Source: Cellulomonas xylanilytica
GTDB lineage: Bacteria > Actinomycetota > Actinomycetes > Actinomycetales > Cellulomonadaceae
DNA length: 64,000 nt
Assembly (NCBI RefSeq): GCF_007989805.1
Contig: NZ_BJUB01000013.1
Span: 85,498-149,497 of the forward strand
Direction of reading: 5' to 3'
Below the pieces are notes generated by a model. The model searched no databases. It was given only the letters and a program-made list of their open reading frames with translations, and was not told where the DNA came from. Of the stretch, positions 41,717-50,586 are shown piece after piece. The translations under genes were made by a program, and so were the position numbers. Every line of letters starts with the position of its first letter. The first letter of the stretch is position 1.

Positions 41717-42514
41717 GTGTCGTACGTGCGGTGCCAGCGGTGCGGCCGGCCCACCTGCCCCGAGTGCCAGCGCCAGGCCGCCGTCGGCATCCACTGCGTC
41801 GACTGCGTCGCCGAGGCGGCCCGGGCGCTGCCCACGACGCGCACAGCTCTGGGCGGCGTGCGGCACGAGGGGCGTCCGGTCGTCACGCTCACGCTGATCG
41901 GGCTGTGCGTCGTCAGCTTCGTCCTGCAGCTCGTGGTCCCGGACTGGACGACGCGCTGGCTCTTCCAGCCGGTCGTCGCGTTCTACGAGCCGTGGCGGTT
42001 CCTCACCGCCGCCTTCCTGCACTCCCCCGGGCAGTACCTGCACATCGTCTTCAACATGGTCGCCCTGTGGTTCGTCGGGCCGACCCTGGAGAACACGCTC
42101 GGCCGCGCCCGGTACATCACGCTCTACCTGATGTCCGCCGTGGGCGGGTCCGTCGGCTCGGTGCTGCTGGCCACCGCCACGGACGGCTGGGCGACGAGCA
42201 GCGTCGGTGCCTCCGGCGCGGTGTTCGGGCTGTTCGGCGCGATCCTCGTCGTCAGCAAGCGGCTGGGCGGTGACGTCCGGGGCATCCTCGTGCTGATCGG
42301 CATCAACCTCGCCCTCGGCTTCGTCATGTCGAACATCGCCTGGCAGGCCCACGTGGGTGGTCTGGTCACCGGTGGCCTGCTCGCGGCCGCGTACGCCTAT
42401 GCGCCGCCCGCCCGTCGGCGGCTGGTCGCGATCCTCGCGCCCGTGGCGCTGGGCGCCCTTCTGCTCGGCGCCACCCTGCTGACCTACGCGTCGATCGGCG
42501 CCTTCGCGGTCTGA
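41717..42514 (+). CDS. Rhomboid-family intramembrane serine protease (start uncertain)
   Basis: Membrane serine protease with an N-terminal zinc finger. The rhomboid fold has about six membrane segments with NMVALWFVGPTLE, the catalytic Ser in SVGASGAVFG and the catalytic His in AWQAHVGGLVTGG. At the listed GTG the product begins SYVRCQRCGRPTCPECQRQAAVG, but the same frame is open upstream and encodes CPRHPDRV, which completes the zinc finger as in homologues. No ATG, GTG or TTG lies in frame between 41644 and 41717; ATC at 41651 would restore a 287-residue protein. The true start is therefore probably upstream. Confidence 0.88.
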   Translation: MSYVRCQRCGRPTCPECQRQAAVGIHCVDCVAEAARALPTTRTALGGVRHEGRPVVTLTLIGLCVVSFVLQLVVPDWTTRWLFQPVVAFYEPWRFLTAAFLHSPGQYLHIVFNMVALWFVGPTLENTLGRARYITLYLMSAVGGSVGSVLLATATDGWATSSVGASGAVFGLFGAILVVSKRLGGDVRGILVLIGINLALGFVMSNIAWQAHVGGLVTGGLLAAAYAYAPPARRRLVAILAPVALGALLLGATLLTYASIGAFAV

Positions 42515-42932
42515 CGCGCTGACCGTTCCCCTGGCCGGCGCCGGTTCCGTGAGACACGGTGCGTTGCCCGTCACGACGAGGCCCCACCTCGTCGTCGAGC
42601 GGTGAACTGAGCGCCACCGAACCGGCCCCCGCTCCCGTGGCCGATGGTCGCGCCCCTCACGATCGCGCTGAGAGCCGGTTTCGACGACGTCGACGCCATC
42701 CCCATCGTTTCCCACACCTGTGGAACTACACCCGTGTAGTTATCCACAGAGTTGTGCACCACTGGGGACAGTGCCGGCGTTCCCGCAGGTCAGCCGCCAT
42801 GCCTGTGGACGGGACCGACGGTGCCGAGGTGGGGACGAAGCGGGCACGGCCCCAGACGCTCCGAACCGCACCGGGGTCGACGAAGGCGCCGGCCGCGAGC
42901 TGCGGACGGCGCCTACGGACGGACGAGCGGCG
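42515..42932. other. rhomboid-crgA convergent intergenic region
   Basis: 418 bp between convergent genes. It holds the palindromic DnaA-box element at 42719-42748; the rest shows no credible gene or clear terminator. Confidence 0.6.
42719..42748. promoter_or_regulatory. nested palindrome with DnaA box
   Basis: AACTACAC-CC-GTGTAGTT (42724-42741) is a perfect inverted repeat. It is extended by TGTGG on the left and TCCACA on the right, so the right arm contains the perfect DnaA box TTATCCACA (42740-42748) and the left arm its near mirror TGTGGAACT. A second small inverted repeat CCACA-CC-TGTGG overlaps the left end. Function is unknown. Confidence 0.6.
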
Positions 42933-43181
42933 TCAGCGCCAGCGCGTCGTCATGCCGAAGCCGGCGACGATGAAGGCGAACCCGATGAGCAGGTTCCACT
43001 GGTTGATGCCGGGGATCGGGTACTGCGACTGCGTGAGGTACGTGACGACGATCCAGATCAGTCCGAGGATCATCAGCCCGAGCATCACGGGGAGGAACCA
43101 GGGCGCGTTGACCTTGGGTCCCGTCGACTTGGCGGGCGGCGGTGTGTACGTCGCCTTCTTGCGCGACTTCGACTCAGGCAC
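42933..43181 (-). CDS. crgA: Cell-division protein CrgA
   Basis: Small (82 aa) actinobacterial division protein that interacts with the septal machinery. A basic N-terminus (PESKSRKKATYTPPPAKS) is followed by two membrane segments (about 29-50 and 60-78) and the conserved NQWNLLIGFAFIVAGFGMTTRWR end. GTG at 43181 has GGAG at proper distance. Confidence 0.93.
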   Translation of the reverse strand: MPESKSRKKATYTPPPAKSTGPKVNAPWFLPVMLGLMILGLIWIVVTYLTQSQYPIPGINQWNLLIGFAFIVAGFGMTTRWR

Positions 43182-43402
43182 GTCCGGTGCTCCTGTCCTG
43201 CGGCGATGCGGCCCTCGGGCCACGGGGGACCACGCGGGTGACGTCGTGGTCATGGGGCGGTCGATCATGCTGCGCAGGGGCCGCATCGTCACGGACCCGT
43301 CGCATCGTGACCTAGCGTAGTGCCCGCGTGTAGCACGCTCGACGCCGCACGTGTCAGCCGTAGCCCGAGACGCACCAGGCCAGCACGCCCGAGGAGCCGT
43401 TC

Positions 43403-44227
43403 GTGACCGACCGCCCGCACCGCGCGCGTCGCCTCATCGCGCGCGGAACGCTGTCGGTCACGCTCGTCCTTGCGCTGTCCGGCGCACTCTTCGCGGCGAA
43501 CGCCAAGTTCGCGCGCGCGTCCGGCGAGCGGCACCCGCAGGACCTCAAGGAGCTGACGCAGGTCGAGACCAACCGGGTGGAGCGGCTGTCGACCGAGGTC
43601 GACGGCCTGCGCGCGGTCGTCGACGACCTGACCGCCCGCGAGAACGCGGGGACCGCCGTCGGGGAGCCCAGCATCGCCTACGTGGTCGAGGGCGGAGGTG
43701 GCCCCGTCACGGGACCCGGCGTGACCGTGCGGCTCGACGACGCGCCCGTCGACTCCCCGCGCCGCGAGGACGTCGACCTGGACTCCCTCGTGGTGCACCA
43801 GCAGGACCTGCAGGCCGTGATGAACGCCTTGTGGGCCGGTGGCGCCGAGGCGATGACCCTGATGGACCAGCGCGTCATCTCGACGAGCGCGTTCCAGTGC
43901 GTCGGCAACGTCCTCAAGCTGCACGGCCGCGTGTACTCGCCGCCGTACGTGGTGCGGGCGATCGGGAACCCGGACGACCTGCGCAAGGGTCTGAACGCGT
44001 CCCCGGCGGTCCAGCTTTACCTGCGCGACGCCGCGGAGGTCGGGCTCGGCTGGTCCGTGACCGACGCCGACCAGCCGCTCGAGCTCGCCGCGTACTCGGG
44101 GGCCACCGAGCTCACCGCCGCGCGGGTGCCCGAGGGCGTGGAGATCCTGCCGGGCCTGGAGGCCGCCGAGGCGGCGCAGCAGGCCAGCACCGAGCCCACG
44201 ACGCCGGGATCCGAGGACAAGCAGTGA
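43403..44227 (+). CDS. DUF881 family protein
   Basis: A 274-residue membrane-anchored extracytoplasmic protein with one N-terminal membrane segment (about 16-35), a coiled coil (about 45-80) and the DUF881 domain: GPGVTVRLDDA, then VVHQQDLQAVMNALWAGGAEAMTLMDQRV and IGNPDDLRKGL. Family members sit beside division genes in actinobacteria, as here between crgA and the sortase. It starts at GTG. Confidence 0.9.
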   Translation: MTDRPHRARRLIARGTLSVTLVLALSGALFAANAKFARASGERHPQDLKELTQVETNRVERLSTEVDGLRAVVDDLTARENAGTAVGEPSIAYVVEGGGGPVTGPGVTVRLDDAPVDSPRREDVDLDSLVVHQQDLQAVMNALWAGGAEAMTLMDQRVISTSAFQCVGNVLKLHGRVYSPPYVVRAIGNPDDLRKGLNASPAVQLYLRDAAEVGLGWSVTDADQPLELAAYSGATELTAARVPEGVEILPGLEAAEAAQQASTEPTTPGSEDKQ

Positions 44228-45027
44228 GCAGCGGGACGACGACCGAGCCGGCTCCGCTCAGCAGGCGGGACCGCCGCAGGGCCGGCCGGAGCCACGCGCG
44301 TGACGTGGTGTACGGGGTCGTCGGGGTGATCGGCGAGCTGCTGATCACGCTCGGTGTCCTGCTCTTCGCGTTCCTGCTCTGGCAGCTGTGGTGGACGGAC
44401 GTGGTCGGCAACCGGGCGCAGGCCGAGATCGTGGCCGAGCTCCCGTTCGAGCCGGTGCCGACCGCCACGCCGAGCGCCGGCGTACCGGCGGGTCCGGTCA
44501 TCGCGCCGCCGCGACGCGACGAGCCGCCCGTCATGGCCGAACCCGTGCACGGCACGACGTTCGCGACGATGCAGGTGCCGCGCTGGGTGGGCGAGCCGGA
44601 ACGTCCGATCAGCCAGGGGACGGACCGCGCGACCGTGCTCGACGTGCTCGGCGCCGGGCACTACGAGGGCACGGCGATGCCCGGCGACCTCGGCAACTTC
44701 GCGGTCGCCGGCCACCGGACCACGTACGCCAAGCCGTTCAACCGGGTGGAGGAGCTGCAGGTCGGGGACCCGCTGGTCATCCGGACGACCGACAACATCT
44801 GGTACGTCTACCGCGTGACCTCGACGCAGGTGGTGGATCCGTCCGAGATCGGCGTCATCGCACCGGTGCCGAACGAACCCGGCGCGCTGCCCACGGAACG
44901 CTTCATCACGCTGACCACGTGCCACCCGATGTTCTCCGCCCGGGAGCGGTTCATCGTGCACGGCGTCCTGGACTACTGGGCGCCCACGTCGGACGGGATC
45001 CCGGCCGAGCTCGCCGGTGGCGCATGA
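44224..45027 (+). CDS. srtE: Class E sortase
   Basis: Transpeptidase that anchors surface proteins in high-GC Gram-positives. The 267-residue protein has one N-terminal membrane segment (about 30-60), a Pro-rich spacer, and the sortase barrel with catalytic His164 in FAVAGHRTTY, Cys233 in TLTTCHP and Arg a few residues later in ARERF. Its GTG overlaps the DUF881 stop by 4 bp. Confidence 0.92.
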   Translation: MSSGTTTEPAPLSRRDRRRAGRSHARDVVYGVVGVIGELLITLGVLLFAFLLWQLWWTDVVGNRAQAEIVAELPFEPVPTATPSAGVPAGPVIAPPRRDEPPVMAEPVHGTTFATMQVPRWVGEPERPISQGTDRATVLDVLGAGHYEGTAMPGDLGNFAVAGHRTTYAKPFNRVEELQVGDPLVIRTTDNIWYVYRVTSTQVVDPSEIGVIAPVPNEPGALPTERFITLTTCHPMFSARERFIVHGVLDYWAPTSDGIPAELAGGA

Positions 45028-45058
45028 TGGTCACCTGCAGGCGGGACGGAGGACGCTG

Positions 45059-45217
45059 ATGTACGGATGGTTGTGGCACCGGCTGCCCGGGCCTGCCGGC
45101 GTGCGGGCGCTGATCCTCACGGTCGCGGCGCTCGCCGTGCTGGCGGCGTGCTTCCTGTGGGTGTTCCCGGCCGTCGCGCCGTTCATGCCGTTCAACGAGA
45201 CCACGGTGGGTGAGTGA
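45059..45217 (+). CDS. Small membrane protein
   Basis: 52 residues with a single membrane segment (about 16-40, RALILTVAALAVLAACFLWVF) and the ending FMPFNETTVGE. GGAGGACGCTG precedes the ATG. Similar small proteins occur between sortase and pabA genes in related actinobacteria. It overlaps pabA by 8 bp. Confidence 0.85.
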   Translation: MYGWLWHRLPGPAGVRALILTVAALAVLAACFLWVFPAVAPFMPFNETTVGE

Positions 45218-45842
45218 CGTGACGAGAATCCTGGTGATCGACAACTACGACTCGTTCGTCTACACGATCGTCGGCTACCTCAACCAGCTCGGCGCCGAGA
45301 CGGTCGTCGTCCGGAACGACGCGGTGCCGCCCGTGGCGGAGCGCGCCGGCTTCGACGGCGTCCTGGTGAGCCCCGGTCCCGGTACCCCGGCCGACGCCGG
45401 GCAGAGCATGCAGGTCATCCGCGACTGCGCGGACGCCGCTCTGCCGATGCTCGGGGTGTGCCTCGGCCACCAGGCCCTCGGCGAGGTGTTCGGCGGTACC
45501 GTCACGCACGCCCCGGAGCTCATGCACGGCAAGACCAGCCAGGTGGAGCACAAGGGCGAGGGCGTGCTCGCCGGCCTCTCCGACCCGTTCACCGCGACGC
45601 GGTACCACTCGTTGGCGGTCGTGAACGACACCGTGTCCGACGAGCTGGAGGTCACCGCTACTGCCCACGGGATCATCATGGGGCTGCAGCACGTCGACCT
45701 CCCGCTGCACGGAGTGCAGTTCCACCCCGAGTCGGTGCTGACCGAGGGCGGTCACCGCCTGCTGGCCAACTGGCTCGAGATCTGCGGCGACGACCAGGCC
45801 GTGGCGCGGTCCGAGGGCCTGCACCCGCTCGTCCGCCTCTGA
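45210..45842 (+). CDS. pabA: Aminodeoxychorismate/anthranilate synthase component II
   Basis: Glutamine amidotransferase subunit giving ammonia to PabB or TrpE for folate or tryptophan synthesis. The 210-residue protein has DNYDSFVYTIVGYL at the start, LVSPGPGTPADAG, the nucleophile Cys84 in GVCLGHQAL, and the catalytic His/Glu in GVQFHPESVLT. Its place beside the pknB cluster fits the usual pabA of actinobacteria. The partner subunit is not in the window. Confidence 0.93.
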   Translation: MSDVTRILVIDNYDSFVYTIVGYLNQLGAETVVVRNDAVPPVAERAGFDGVLVSPGPGTPADAGQSMQVIRDCADAALPMLGVCLGHQALGEVFGGTVTHAPELMHGKTSQVEHKGEGVLAGLSDPFTATRYHSLAVVNDTVSDELEVTATAHGIIMGLQHVDLPLHGVQFHPESVLTEGGHRLLANWLEICGDDQAVARSEGLHPLVRL

Positions 45843-45850
45843 CCGCACGA

Positions 45851-45882
45851 CGAAGGGGCCGTCCCAGCCGGGACGGCCCCTT
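45851..45882. terminator. bidirectional terminator between pabA and pknB
   Basis: AAGGGGCCGTCC and GGACGGCCCCTT form a 12-bp stem with a 6-base loop, between convergent genes. Confidence 0.85.
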
Positions 45883-45893
45883 GGTCGTGGTGC

Positions 45894-47888
45894 TTACGGA
45901 GTTCGTGTCGGGGTCGGCTGGTTCCCCGGCCCCTTCGAGACGTGGATGTCGATCTGCTGGTCCAGCGGGACCTCGTCGCCGGCCGTGGGATCGGTCCGCA
46001 GCACCGTGCCGACGGGCTTGTCGGACGGGTCGTCGATCCGGTTGACGTTGGTCAGCCCGAGCGCGGCCAGCTGCTGGACGGCCTGGTCGTACTGCTTGTC
46101 CACCAGGTCGCCCGGGATGGTCGCCGTGGTCGGCGCCACCGCGATCTGCAGGTTGATGACGCGTCCCTGCTTGACCGGCGTGTTGGGCGGGACGTCCTGC
46201 GCGACCACCGTGTCGGGCGTGTTCGCGGACTCGACCGACGACGTGTTGACCTGCAGCTTGGCGTCGTTGAGGATCTGCGTCGCCTCGGCCTTGGTCTTGC
46301 CCGTGACGTCCGGCACCAGCACGTTGCCGGTGGACACGAACAGCGTGACGGTCGACCCTGCGCTCACCGACGTGCCCGACGCGGGATCGGTCTTGGTGAC
46401 CTGGCCCTGCGGGAACGCCGGGTTGTCGTCGTCCTGCCGGTTGGCCGAGACGACCAGGTTGGCGTCCTCCAGGATGTCGGTCGCCTCCTGCTCCGTGCGC
46501 CCGGAGACGTCGGGCACGGCCAGGCTGGCCGGTCCGGTGGAGATGACGGCCGTGACGGAGGACTCCTTCTCGACCGGCGTGCCCTCCGCCGGGTCGGTCC
46601 GGATGACGAGGCCGGCCTCGACATCGTCGTTCGCCTCGTCGACGCGTTCATAGATCAGGTCCGCGCCCTCGATCGCGTCCCTGGCCGCTGCCTCGGTCAG
46701 GCCTGCGACAGCCGGCACGTCCACGGTCGTCGCCGGTGCGTCCTTCTGCCCGTTCGCGATGAGGAAGGCCACGATCCCCGCGACCGCCAGCACCGCGATG
46801 CCGATGAGCAGGGGCAGCAGCCACGGCCGCTTGTTCGGCTCGTCCTCGTCGACGGGCCCGCCGGTGGTCGACGCGACCGTGGCCCCGGTGGACGCCCACG
46901 GCGAGGTGGCCGGTGGCATCGCCTGGGTCGTCGCGACGGGCGGCGCCATGAGCTGCGTGGCCTCGGTGGCGGGCGTCGCGACCAGGGCCGCAGCGGCGAG
47001 CGCCCCGACCGCCGGCGCGCCGACCGCACCGCCGCGCACGGCGGCCTCCAGGTCCGAGCGGAACTCGGCGGCGCTGGAGTAACGGGAGTCGCGCTCCTTG
47101 GCCAGCGCCTTGAGCGTGATGCGGTCGAGCGAGTCCGGCACGTCGGAGGCGAACGTCGACGGCACCGGCGCGGCCTCGCGGACGTGCTGGTAGGCGACGG
47201 CCACGGGCGAGTCGCCGGTGAACGGCGGGCGCCCGGTGAGCAGCTCGAACAGGAGGCAGCCGGTGGAGTACAGGTCGGAGCGTGCGTCGACGGTCTCGCC
47301 GCGCGCCTGCTCCGGGGACAGGTACTGCGCGGTGCCGATGACGGCCTGCGTCTGGGTCATGGTCGCGGCGGAGTCGGCCATCGCGCGGGCGATGCCGAAG
47401 TCCATGACCTTGACCGCACCCGTCGGGGTGAGCATGACGTTGGCGGGCTTGATGTCGCGGTGCACGATGCCGGCGTGGTGCGAGTACTCGAGCGCGGAGA
47501 GGACGCCGGAGGTGATCTCCACGGCCTCCTCGATGGGCACGGCGTGGCCGTCCCGCAGGATGTCGCGGACGGTGTGGCCCTCGACGTACTCCATGACGAT
47601 GAACGGGACGTGGGCGACGACGCCCGTCGGCTCCGTGAAGACGTCCTCGCCCGTGTCGTAGACCGAGACGATCGCGGGGTGGTTCAGCGCGGCGGCGGAC
47701 TGCGCCTCGCGGCGGAACCGGTTCTGGAACGAGGGGTCCCGGGCCAGGTCGGAGCGCAGGATCTTGATGGCCACCGTGCGACCGAGCCGGGTGTCGTGGC
47801 CGATGTGCACCTCGGCCATGCCACCACGGCCGATGAGCTCGCCGACCTCGTACCGTCCGGCGAGGGTGCGGGATCCGTCGTCCACCAC
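45894..47888 (-). CDS. pknB: Ser/Thr protein kinase PknB with PASTA domains
   Basis: Membrane Ser/Thr kinase that senses peptidoglycan fragments. The 664 residues contain an N-terminal kinase domain with GRGGMAEVHIG, VAIKIL (catalytic Lys), HRDIKPANV and DFGIARA; an Ala/Thr-rich juxtamembrane part; one membrane helix at about 352-373; and four extracellular PASTA repeats (about 380-655), each opening with a VPxV/IPG-like motif. It begins at GTG overlapping the pknA stop by one base. It is the last gene of the seven-gene cell-wall operon. Confidence 0.96.
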   Translation of the reverse strand: MVDDGSRTLAGRYEVGELIGRGGMAEVHIGHDTRLGRTVAIKILRSDLARDPSFQNRFRREAQSAAALNHPAIVSVYDTGEDVFTEPTGVVAHVPFIVMEYVEGHTVRDILRDGHAVPIEEAVEITSGVLSALEYSHHAGIVHRDIKPANVMLTPTGAVKVMDFGIARAMADSAATMTQTQAVIGTAQYLSPEQARGETVDARSDLYSTGCLLFELLTGRPPFTGDSPVAVAYQHVREAAPVPSTFASDVPDSLDRITLKALAKERDSRYSSAAEFRSDLEAAVRGGAVGAPAVGALAAAALVATPATEATQLMAPPVATTQAMPPATSPWASTGATVASTTGGPVDEDEPNKRPWLLPLLIGIAVLAVAGIVAFLIANGQKDAPATTVDVPAVAGLTEAAARDAIEGADLIYERVDEANDDVEAGLVIRTDPAEGTPVEKESSVTAVISTGPASLAVPDVSGRTEQEATDILEDANLVVSANRQDDDNPAFPQGQVTKTDPASGTSVSAGSTVTLFVSTGNVLVPDVTGKTKAEATQILNDAKLQVNTSSVESANTPDTVVAQDVPPNTPVKQGRVINLQIAVAPTTATIPGDLVDKQYDQAVQQLAALGLTNVNRIDDPSDKPVGTVLRTDPTAGDEVPLDQQIDIHVSKGPGNQPTPTRTP

Positions 47889-49138
47889 TAGGCGTCCTTT
47901 GCTTCAGTCGATGCGGGGCCGGCAGCGAACGCTGCGTACCCGTTGGGGGTGATCATCCCATCCGGGGCATCGGCACGAGGGTAGTGGGCCGCCGACGCGA
48001 CGAGCCGGGTTCCACCGTCCGGTGGTCCGTCCGCCTTGAGGAGCTGGTTGGCGACAGCCGCCCCGAGCAGGCCGATGAGCAGCAGGGCGAGCGCGAGGAG
48101 CGGCCACGACAGCCGGCCGGAGCGGCCGAGCCGGGCGCCGGTGGTCGTCGACGCCCGGCGGGCCGCCGCACGTCCGGAGGGCTCGTCGGACCGGCGCTCA
48201 CGGCGCGGCGGGTACGACGGCGGAGGACCGGCGGGTGCGGCGACGGAGGTGGACGCGGTCGCGAAGGTGTCCGGGGTGCGCTGGATCTTGCTGATCAGCA
48301 CGGGGATGCCCGACGGCGGCGTGCGCGGGACCAGCTTGTCCAGCAGCTGGGCCAGCTCCTCGCCCGACGCCGGTCGCGCGGACGGCTCCTTGGACAGCAG
48401 CCGCAGGACGAGGGCGGCCAGCGGCTTGTCGACGCTGGACGGCAGGGGCGGGACCGGGTTGTTCACGTGGGCCACGGCGATGTCGACCGCCGTCGGCCCC
48501 GTGAAGGGCCGGTGCCCGACGAGGGCCTCGTACGCGATGATCCCCAGCGAGTACAGGTCCGACAGCGGCGTCGCGGGCTTGCCCACGGCCTGCTCCGGCG
48601 ACAGGTACTGCGCGGTGCCCATCACCATGCCGGTCGCCGTCATCGTGACCTGGTTGCGCGCCAGCGAGACGCCGAAGTCGGTGATCTTCACGCGGCCGCC
48701 GCGGCCCAGCAGGATGTTGCCCGGCTTGACGTCCCGGTGCACCACGCCCGCCAGGTGCGCCGCGTGCAGGGCCCGAGCCGTCTGCGCGAGGATCGGCAGC
48801 AGGCGGCGGGTGGGCAGCACGGGCTCGCGCTCGAGCAGGTCGGACAGCGGCTCCCCGACGACCAGCTCCATGATGAGGAAGCCGGAGCCCTCCTGCTCGC
48901 CGTAGTCGAACAGCTGCGCGATGTTGGGGTGCGACAGGGACGCGGAGTTGCGGGCCTCGGTGCGGAACCGCTCGAGGAACCCGCGGTCGCCCGCGAACTC
49001 CGAGCGCAGCACCTTGACGGCGACCGGGCGGGCGAGAGCGTCGTCGTACCCCTCCCACACCTCGCCCATGCCGCCGACGGCGATCTGCCGGACCAGCCGG
49101 TAGCGCTCGCCGAGCAGGAGACCCGATGCCGTCTTCAC
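47888..49138 (-). CDS. pknA: Ser/Thr protein kinase PknA
   Basis: A 416-residue membrane kinase without PASTA repeats. The kinase domain shows GGMGEVWEG, VAVKVL, HRDVKPGNIL, DFGVSLAR and GTAQYLSPEQA; a basic linker and one membrane helix (about 348-370, LSWPLLALALLLIGLLGAAV) follow, with a short extracellular tail. GTG 49138 overlaps pbpA by 4 bp; the open frame further upstream is a shadow of pbpA. Confidence 0.95.
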   Translation of the reverse strand: MKTASGLLLGERYRLVRQIAVGGMGEVWEGYDDALARPVAVKVLRSEFAGDRGFLERFRTEARNSASLSHPNIAQLFDYGEQEGSGFLIMELVVGEPLSDLLEREPVLPTRRLLPILAQTARALHAAHLAGVVHRDVKPGNILLGRGGRVKITDFGVSLARNQVTMTATGMVMGTAQYLSPEQAVGKPATPLSDLYSLGIIAYEALVGHRPFTGPTAVDIAVAHVNNPVPPLPSSVDKPLAALVLRLLSKEPSARPASGEELAQLLDKLVPRTPPSGIPVLISKIQRTPDTFATASTSVAAPAGPPPSYPPRRERRSDEPSGRAAARRASTTTGARLGRSGRLSWPLLALALLLIGLLGAAVANQLLKADGPPDGGTRLVASAAHYPRADAPDGMITPNGYAAFAAGPASTEAKDA

Positions 49139-50586
49139 GAGCCCAGCACCGCCTCGATGACGGCCTTCGCGATGGGCGCGGCGACCCGCCCACCGGTCGC
49201 CTCGTTGCCGGCGTTCCCGCCGTGCTCCACGATCACCGCGACGGCCACGCGCGGGGCGTCGGCCGGTGCGAACGCGGTGAACCACGCGTGCGGCGCCTGC
49301 CCGTCGGCCGTCTGCGCCGTGCCCGTCTTGCCGGCGACCTGGACCCCGGGGATCTGCGCGGAGGTGCCCGAGCCGCTCTCGACGACGCCGACCATCATGT
49401 CCCGCAGCGCGGCCGCCGTCCCCGGCGAGGTGGCCGTCGAGTACAGCGTGGGCTCGGTCTCGTCGACGAACCGCAGGTCGGCCGACCGCACGGTCTGGAC
49501 CAGGTAGGGCGTCATGAGCTGCCCGCCGTTGGCGATCCCGGCCGAGACCATCGCCATCTGCATCGGGGTCGCCTGCACGTCGCGCTGCCCGATGGCGGAC
49601 TGGGCCGTGACGGGCTGGTCCATGTCCGCGGGGAAGACGCTCTCGGCCACCAGCATCGGGATGGTCAGGTCAGGGTCGTTGAACCCGAAGCGCTCCGCCT
49701 GGGTGAGCAGGGCGTCGGCGCCCACGTCGAGACCGAGCTGCGCGAACGACGTGTTGCAGGAGACCCGCAGCGCGTCGGCCAGCGAGATCGGGTCGGCGCC
49801 GCAGCCGCCGCCGCCGAAGTTGCCGACGGTCGCGGACGTCTGCGGCAGCGTGAGGCGGACCGGGGCGGGCAGGGTGCTCGCGGGCGTGAACTGGCCGCTC
49901 TCGAGCGCAGCCGCCGCGGTGACGAGCTTGAACGTGGAGCCCGGCGGGTACCGCTCCTGGGTCGCGTTGCTGCGCAGCGGGTTGCCCTCGGCGGCATCGA
50001 GCCCCTGGTAGGCGGCGCTCGCGGCCGTGATGTCGTGCGACGCGAGCGTGTTCGGGTCGAACCCGGGCGTGGAGACGAGCGCGAGGATCCTGCCGGTCGA
50101 CGGCTCGAGCGCGACGACGGCGCCCTGCTGGCCGGCCAGGCCGTCGAACGCGGCCTGCTGCGCGGCGGCGTTGATGGTCGTCTCGACCGCCGCACCCTCC
50201 GGCTGGCTGCCGGTGATGAGGTCACGGATGCGGGAGAAGAAGAGGCGGTCCCCCCGGCCGGTCAGCTCCTCGTTCGCGGCCCGCTCCAGCTGCGAGCGGC
50301 CGTTCACCACGGAGTAGAAGCCGGTCACGGCGGAGAACAGGTCACCGTTGGAGTACGAGCGCTGGTAGCCGTAGGCGTCGTCGACCTTCGTGGACAGCGC
50401 GATGGGCTCCCCGCCGACGAGGATGGGCCCGCGGGCGTTGCCGAACTCCCGGTACAGCGTGCGGACGTTGCGGCTGTCGTTGTTGAGGCGGTCGGCCTGG
50501 AAGTACTGCACCCAGGTGGCGCTGGCCATGAGCCCGACGAACATGACGAGGACAACCGTGGCGAGGCGGCGGAGCGGGGTGTTCAT
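49135..50586 (-). CDS. pbpA: Class B penicillin-binding protein PbpA
   Basis: Peptidoglycan D,D-transpeptidase that works with the RodA/FtsW glycosyltransferase upstream. The 483-residue protein has an N-terminal anchor (about 7-27), a PBP dimer domain, and the transpeptidase domain with Ser217 in STFK, Ser276-Cys-Asn (SxN) and Lys420-Thr-Gly. It overlaps its neighbours on both sides by 4 bp. Confidence 0.95.
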   Translation of the reverse strand: MNTPLRRLATVVLVMFVGLMASATWVQYFQADRLNNDSRNVRTLYREFGNARGPILVGGEPIALSTKVDDAYGYQRSYSNGDLFSAVTGFYSVVNGRSQLERAANEELTGRGDRLFFSRIRDLITGSQPEGAAVETTINAAAQQAAFDGLAGQQGAVVALEPSTGRILALVSTPGFDPNTLASHDITAASAAYQGLDAAEGNPLRSNATQERYPPGSTFKLVTAAAALESGQFTPASTLPAPVRLTLPQTSATVGNFGGGGCGADPISLADALRVSCNTSFAQLGLDVGADALLTQAERFGFNDPDLTIPMLVAESVFPADMDQPVTAQSAIGQRDVQATPMQMAMVSAGIANGGQLMTPYLVQTVRSADLRFVDETEPTLYSTATSPGTAAALRDMMVGVVESGSGTSAQIPGVQVAGKTGTAQTADGQAPHAWFTAFAPADAPRVAVAVIVEHGGNAGNEATGGRVAAPIAKAVIEAVLGS

